A stretch of DNA of 33,140 nt from Lachnospiraceae bacterium UBA1759 (lineage in GTDB: Bacteria > Bacillota > Clostridia > Lachnospirales > Lachnospiraceae), in NCBI GenBank assembly GCA_002315555.1, contig DCHF01000050.1, forward strand, positions 1 through 33,140, read 5' to 3'. The notes under the pieces were generated by a model. The model did no database searches. It saw only the letters and a program-made list of their open reading frames with translations, and was not told where the DNA came from. Positions 29,124 to 33,140 of this stretch are shown piece by piece; position 1 is the first letter of the stretch; the number at the start of each line of letters is the position of its first letter. A program made the position numbers and the translations under genes.

Positions 29124-31614
29124 GTTCTCTTTCCTCCCAAAAGTTCCGGATCTGTCCTGCGATCTGTTCATGGTCCGTCACGAAATATTCCGCCCATTCC
29201 TTCGGAAACAGCCGGAGGTTCTCGCGGTAACGAAACCGTTCGTCAAGAAGCAGCACCACGCCCTCGTCATCCACGGTGCGGATCAACCGGCCGGCGGACT
29301 GCATGACTTTATTAAAGCCCGGGAAACGGTATGCAAAATCAAAACCGTTTTCACCGTTTTCTTCATAATAGGACCGGATCAGTTCGCGTTCCACGCAGAC
29401 CTGGGGAAGTCCGGTTCCCACGACGGCCACGCCGATCAGCGCTTCATTCTTCAGATCGATGCCCTCGGAGAATACGCCGCCCATGACCGAAAGGCCCACC
29501 AGCGAGGACTGCTCCTCCCCGGTGTGCGGATCATCGAACTCGGAGAGAAACGCCGCGCGGTCCTCCTCCGTCATGACGCGCTTCTGCGAAAGGATCTCAA
29601 AGGGCGGGCAATAGACATCGCCCGTTTCCTTTGCTTCCTCTTCGCGCTTACAAAGCTCTTCGTCGAGGACCGTGCGGACCTCCTCCAGGAACTTGTGCGA
29701 CGGCAGGAAGACCAGATAGTTTCCCTTCTTTTCCGTACTCATTCTGACGATGTATTTGGCGATTTTCCGATACTCTTCGTATCCGCGCCTTGTGTATTTG
29801 GAACTGACATCGGAAGCAAGGAAAAGGGCCTTTTTACGCTGATCAAAGGGGGAATCCACGTACATGGCGTCCTGCTCCGTATCTCCGGTCAAAAGCTCCT
29901 TGTAATAATTGATGGGCAGGAAGGTCGCGGAGAAGAATACGGTCGTGACGACCTGGTCCAGCCGTTCTTTCAGCCGCTCCGCAGGGTCGATGCAGAACAG
30001 CTTTAAGAAGAACGATCCGTCATCGTCAAAGGAGGAATAGGTCACATAGCCCTTCCCCATGGCCTCGTAGGTAGTCACCATATCGGAAACCTCGCAGTAA
30101 AACTCGAACACCTCCGCGGCATTCTCCCCGGATGGATTCCGGTCCATATAAAGCTCGAGGGCTTCCTTCAGGTTCTCCAGATCGTAGATCAGTGCCGTCG
30201 GAAAATTCTCCTCCGTAAACAGCGTCATCTTTTCACATCCGCGCTTAAGCTCCAGCATAGCCTTGTTGGCGCGTTCGATCCAGCGGAGCACCCGCTTGGC
30301 CTTCTCTTTCTCAAACAGCTTCTTCGCCTGCAGAAGATCCTCCTTCACAAGCACCGCCGAGTACATGTCACGCGCACGGTCCACCAGGTTATGCGCCTCG
30401 TCGATCAGGAAGATATACGGTCCCTTTGCACCGCTCGCAAAGTAGCGCTGCAGGAATACATGCGGCGCAAACGCGTAATTATAGTCACAGATAATGACGT
30501 CCGTGTAGTAGGAAATATCGAGTGACATCTCATACGGGCAGACACAATGCTTTTCCGCATAGGCACTGACGGTATCCGCCGTGACCGCATTCTCGTGCGA
30601 GATCAGGTCATACACCGCTTCATTGATGCGGTCCAGATGTCCCTTGGCGCGCGGACAGTCCACCGGATTGCAGGACGGGCGCTCCAGTACACACATTTTT
30701 TCCTTTGCCGTGATCTTGACAAAGGAAAACCGGAGCCCGCGGTCGTACATCAGCTTCATCCCCTCCTCCGCGACCGTCGCTGTGACGGTCTTTGCAGTCA
30801 GGTAGAAGATCTTGTCACTCATCCCCTGTCCGATGGCCTGCACGGACGGATACAGCATTGACAGTGTCTTGCCGATACCCGTCGGCGCCTGCACAAACAG
30901 ATTCTTCTCATCGCGGATCGTCTTATACACCTGCCGCGTGATCTTCTGCTGCCCCGGCCGGTACGGATACGGGAACGGGAAGTCCCGCACGGATTCCACC
31001 CGTTCCTTACGGTGCTTTACCACAAACAGCGCCCAGGGGCGGTACAGTTCCACGTATTCCCTGAAGCGTGCCTCCGCCTCCTCCGCGGTGTATTCAAAGA
31101 AGAACCGGCGGATCTCATCGGCCTTCACCTTCGGCGTCTTCCGCTTGCGTTCGGGTTCCTTCTCCTCCTCTAGCTGCACATAGGTGATCTGCACGCTGAT
31201 TTTGGAAAGTCCCTCATCCCGCGCGTAGATCGCGGCATAACAAAGAGCCTGTGCAAGATGTACCGGCACAGGCTCCTCCATGGCATAAATATCCCTGTAG
31301 ACGCCCTTGATCTCATCGATGGTCACGATCTGTGTCCCATCCTCTTTTTCGCGCGTGAAAATACCGTCGGCTCGACCTTCGACCGTAAGGCGTGCCGGCG
31401 GATCTCCCTCCAGGAGAATTTCGGTTTTGAGTGAAACTTCCGCACGGTAATCCCCGCCCATGGACTTCTGGATCTTGCGGTGCGCGGTGGCACCCTCGAA
31501 CATGGCATCGGTCACCGCAGCGCCTGTGCGCCGGTTGTCGATGTCCCCGCTCTTCAAAACAAATTCCACAAGTTCGCGAACGGAAAGCCGGACGGAATCA
31601 TCGGTAGTTTTCAC
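29113..31614 (-). CDS. PD-(D/E)XK nuclease fused to XPD/DinG-type DNA helicase
   Basis: An 833-aa superfamily 2 helicase with an apparent N-terminal nuclease. Residues 40-103 show a RecB/Cas4-like arrangement: EGATAH (His45), GRADG (Asp83) and IDEIK (Glu101, Lys103). The helicase part starts near 220 with RPGQQ, then Walker A APTGIGKT (243-250), the cysteines C308, C315, C320 and C357/C359 expected to hold a 4Fe-4S cluster, DEAH (405-408), FSAT and QSAGR (772-776). It probably acts in DNA repair, unwinding 5' to 3' by family analogy. The start is GTG at 31614 with GAGGA 6 nt upstream. It lies 50 bp after greA and overlaps the fucosidase gene, so all are probably one transcript. Confidence 0.9.
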   Translation of the reverse strand: MKTTDDSVRLSVRELVEFVLKSGDIDNRRTGAAVTDAMFEGATAHRKIQKSMGGDYRAEVSLKTEILLEGDPPARLTVEGRADGIFTREKEDGTQIVTIDEIKGVYRDIYAMEEPVPVHLAQALCYAAIYARDEGLSKISVQITYVQLEEEKEPERKRKTPKVKADEIRRFFFEYTAEEAEARFREYVELYRPWALFVVKHRKERVESVRDFPFPYPYRPGQQKITRQVYKTIRDEKNLFVQAPTGIGKTLSMLYPSVQAIGQGMSDKIFYLTAKTVTATVAEEGMKLMYDRGLRFSFVKITAKEKMCVLERPSCNPVDCPRAKGHLDRINEAVYDLISHENAVTADTVSAYAEKHCVCPYEMSLDISYYTDVIICDYNYAFAPHVFLQRYFASGAKGPYIFLIDEAHNLVDRARDMYSAVLVKEDLLQAKKLFEKEKAKRVLRWIERANKAMLELKRGCEKMTLFTEENFPTALIYDLENLKEALELYMDRNPSGENAAEVFEFYCEVSDMVTTYEAMGKGYVTYSSFDDDGSFFLKLFCIDPAERLKERLDQVVTTVFFSATFLPINYYKELLTGDTEQDAMYVDSPFDQRKKALFLASDVSSKYTRRGYEEYRKIAKYIVRMSTEKKGNYLVFLPSHKFLEEVRTVLDEELCKREEEAKETGDVYCPPFEILSQKRVMTEEDRAAFLSEFDDPHTGEEQSSLVGLSVMGGVFSEGIDLKNEALIGVAVVGTGLPQVCVERELIRSYYEENGENGFDFAYRFPGFNKVMQSAGRLIRTVDDEGVVLLLDERFRYRENLRLFPKEWAEYFVTDHEQIAGQIRNFWEEREHER

Positions 31615-31664
31615 AATCGTTCCTCGGAATCACACGTATTTCAGGGTCAACAGGGCTTCTCTCA

Positions 31665-32162
31665 TCAGTACTGACGGATACCGTCCGTACCATCGTCTTC
31701 AATATATTCGATCTTGCGGATCTCCACCTCATAGCTGTACTGCGGGGAGACCTGCACTGTGACCGTATCGCCTACGCGGTGTCCCATGAGCGCCTTGCCC
31801 ATCGGCGAATCCGTGGAGATGCGGCCGTCCACGGAATTCCCGCGGATCGTGGTCACGATCTTATAGGTTTCTTCTTCCTCATCCTCGGGGATGTAGACCG
31901 TGACGGCCTTGTTGAGGCCGACGGTGCCCTCTTCCGAGGTATCCTCGATGATCACCGCATGCCGGACGATGTTTTCCAGATACGAAATGCGGCTGTTATT
32001 CTGATTATTGGCACGCTTGGCCGCGGTGTAGTCCGCGTTCTCGGACAGGTCCCCCTGCTCACGCGCCACCTTTAACGTACGGCGAAGTTCCTGACCGAAC
32101 TCGCCCTTCCTGTAGTCCAGCTCTTCCTGGATCTTCTGAAGGTCCATTTTTGTCATTTTCAT
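31665..32162 (-). CDS. Transcription elongation factor GreA/GreB family
   Basis: GreA rescues backtracked RNA polymerase by stimulating cleavage of the nascent RNA. The 165-aa protein has the N-terminal coiled coil with the tip motif QGDLSENADY (36-45), where Asp38 and Glu41 match the catalytic acidic residues. It also has a C-terminal FKBP-like domain with STDSPMGKALMGHRVGDTV. Length and motifs are usual for the family. AAGGAG lies 7 nt before the ATG at 32162. It sits 44 bp after the PHP gene and 50 bp before the helicase gene, with no terminator between. Because this genome may have more than one Gre paralogue, I give no firm gene symbol. Confidence 0.93.
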   Translation of the reverse strand: MKMTKMDLQKIQEELDYRKGEFGQELRRTLKVAREQGDLSENADYTAAKRANNQNNSRISYLENIVRHAVIIEDTSEEGTVGLNKAVTVYIPEDEEEETYKIVTTIRGNSVDGRISTDSPMGKALMGHRVGDTVTVQVSPQYSYEVEIRKIEYIEDDGTDGIRQY

Positions 32163-32206
32163 GGTCGTTCTCCTTGTTTCGGAAAGTCCGCGCCGATCCT
32201 TTACGG

Positions 32207-33016
32207 TCAGTGCGGGTCCACAGCCGTCGGCGCGCCGGGGAAAAATTCACCCGCAAGCCGGATCCGCTCGTGGTCCTCGTTGTAACAGAAGACATCGAAC
32301 CAGGGATTCTGCGGACGGTTTGCATGCCAGCCCTCCGCCACGTTCAGGCGGTAGCCGGTGCCGGACTTCACAAGATCCACGTAGTCCTTCGCGCTGTTCA
32401 AGGGTGCATCGGTGATCATGCCGAACAGGCAGCCGTTGTCGGAACCCGCCGCGCGGTGGATATCGGAACCGGCGGTCATCGTGATGCCGTGTTCCTTGGC
32501 ATAAGTATACGCCAGAACATCCTGGTAGGGCTTGTTGCCGCAGTTTGCGACTTCCCATGCGTCGGAATGATACGGATGGATCTTGACCTCCGTCTGGTAG
32601 TTGCGCTCGCGGAACGGATGAGCCTGAACGACCAGGCCGCCATCCGCGTGAACATGCTCGTACTGCTCCTTCTGGTCCCAGTAGCGGATGTCCGGATGGG
32701 CCAGGAGCCATTCCTCGTCGAGGCCATAGATCAGGAAGTCTTCACCGGCATAGCTGGTCTCCCAGCCAAAGAAGACCTTAAGGCCGATGGCATCGCCCGC
32801 CGCCTTGGTCACGCGATACGCGTCGCAGTACCGGTGCACCCACTCCTCCCAGGGAAGTTCGCGCGGAATGCAGGTATTGCCGAGATAGAAATGATCGGTC
32901 ACAAAGATACCGTCATATCCCAGCGCCTTATAATAAGGCACGTATTCCGTTCCCTCGCTCCGGCCGCACTTTGACGAATTCGATGTATGCAAATGTGTTT
33001 CGTATTTAAATCCCAT
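32207..33016 (-). CDS. PHP-domain metal-dependent phosphoesterase
   Basis: PHP-domain proteins bind two or three metals and hydrolyse phosphoesters; the substrate here is unknown. The 269-aa protein carries the expected metal ligands in order: THLHTSNSS (His8, His10), VTDHF (Asp41, His42), WETS (Glu), VQAHPFR (His) and AGSDIHR (Asp, His). It has no signal peptide. GAGGTG lies about 5 nt before the ATG at 33016. The gene follows a tRNA terminator, so it should have its own promoter in 33017-33076, but I saw no clear -10/-35 pair there. It probably heads the greA, helicase, fucosidase series. Confidence 0.88.
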   Translation of the reverse strand: MGFKYETHLHTSNSSKCGRSEGTEYVPYYKALGYDGIFVTDHFYLGNTCIPRELPWEEWVHRYCDAYRVTKAAGDAIGLKVFFGWETSYAGEDFLIYGLDEEWLLAHPDIRYWDQKEQYEHVHADGGLVVQAHPFRERNYQTEVKIHPYHSDAWEVANCGNKPYQDVLAYTYAKEHGITMTAGSDIHRAAGSDNGCLFGMITDAPLNSAKDYVDLVKSGTGYRLNVAEGWHANRPQNPWFDVFCYNEDHERIRLAGEFFPGAPTAVDPH

Positions 33017-33076
33017 GATCTCACCTCACAGTTAAGAATGATCCTTTTTGGCATTTCTGCCATCCGCCGGGTAAAC

Positions 33077-33111
33077 AAAAAGCCCGGCGCTTGAAAGCAC
33101 CGGGCTTTTTT
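33077..33111 (-). terminator. Terminator downstream of the edge tRNA
   Basis: The stem AAAAAGCCCGG / CCGGGCTTTTT plus GC pairs and one mismatch (left arm 33077-33090, right arm 33097-33110), with loop TTGAAA, ends in five Ts on the minus strand. It starts 7 bp after the tRNA 3' end and is also T-rich on the other strand. Confidence 0.88.
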
Positions 33112-33117
33112 GAAGAG

Positions 33118-33140
33118 CAGGGGTAACAGGATTCGAACCC
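33118..33140 (-). tRNA. 3' end of a tRNA, probably tRNA-Trp (cut by window edge)
   Basis: The reverse complement of the last 23 bases gives GGG-TTCGAAT-CCTGT (T-arm), then the acceptor strand TACCCCT and discriminator G73. CCA is not encoded (the next bases are CTC). An acceptor pairing AGGGGTA with G73 fits Firmicute tRNA-Trp best, but the anticodon is outside the window. Confidence 0.75.

Noticed and set aside
1..33140. CRISPR array, prophage or complete transposon
   Set aside because: No regularly spaced repeats, no phage structural or integrase genes and no transposase were seen on either strand.

Overview
The window reads as a chromosomal segment of an anaerobic Firmicute, most likely a Lachnospiraceae-type Clostridium. 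The reasons are strong AGGAGG-type ribosome sites, sigma-A promoters of TTGACA-17-TATAAT type, a CIRCE/HrcA-controlled clpB, a DUF4867 protein, LCP/GtrA/YfhO envelope genes, acetate kinase, and cytoplasmic enzymes for fucose- and pentose-containing glycans. Base composition is moderately GC-rich by eye. Almost all genes lie on the minus strand; the exceptions are gtrA-yfhO (3319-6542) and an NlpC/P60 hydrolase (25618-26772). I see no phage, intact IS or CRISPR array.

Layout, left to right. 1-865: a Cys-rich 118-aa unknown protein with its own promoter and terminator, then a gene-free stretch dominated by a long imperfect inverted repeat (about 566-839). 866-3140: acetate kinase downstream of a membrane-anchored N-acetylmuramoyl-L-alanine amidase. 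3319-6542: GtrA-family protein translationally coupled to a YfhO-family GT-C-like membrane protein. 6616-10936: a cytoplasmic beta-helix protein, a P-loop sugar/nucleoside-kinase-like protein and an LCP (LytR-CpsA-Psr) cell-wall ligase. 11084-18933: a tightly packed minus-strand series, murE-like, hisS, aspS (archaeal-type), FGGY pentulose kinase, araD-like epimerase and a polyprenyl-phosphate sugar-phosphate transferase. It has one clear promoter at its head and a terminator at its end. 19092-21222: NodB-type deacetylase and a FAD-dependent dehydrogenase. 21507-25435: clpB behind CIRCE, preceded by an unknown membrane protein. 25618-26772: SH3-SH3-NlpC/P60 hydrolase, divergent. 26897-29123: DUF4867 cupin-like protein and a GH29 alpha-L-fucosidase. 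29113-33016: nuclease-helicase fusion, GreA and a PHP-domain phosphoesterase. The right edge cuts a tRNA (probably Trp).

Two themes link the genes. The first is envelope building and remodelling: amidase, GtrA/YfhO, LCP, WbaP-like transferase, MurE-like ligase, deacetylase and NlpC/P60. The second is cytoplasmic processing of plant-type sugars: beta-helix protein, GH29, pentulose kinase, epimerase, and acetate kinase at the end of fermentation. The most unusual items are the long foldback repeat at 566-839, the MurE-like ligase with an altered DNPR motif at the head of a tRNA-synthetase/pentose/envelope series, the archaeal-type AspRS beside a HisRS with a short C-terminus, the PD-(D/E)XK-XPD-type helicase fusion, and a structured non-coding stretch downstream of clpB. 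I did not find a clear, wholly new multi-gene system.
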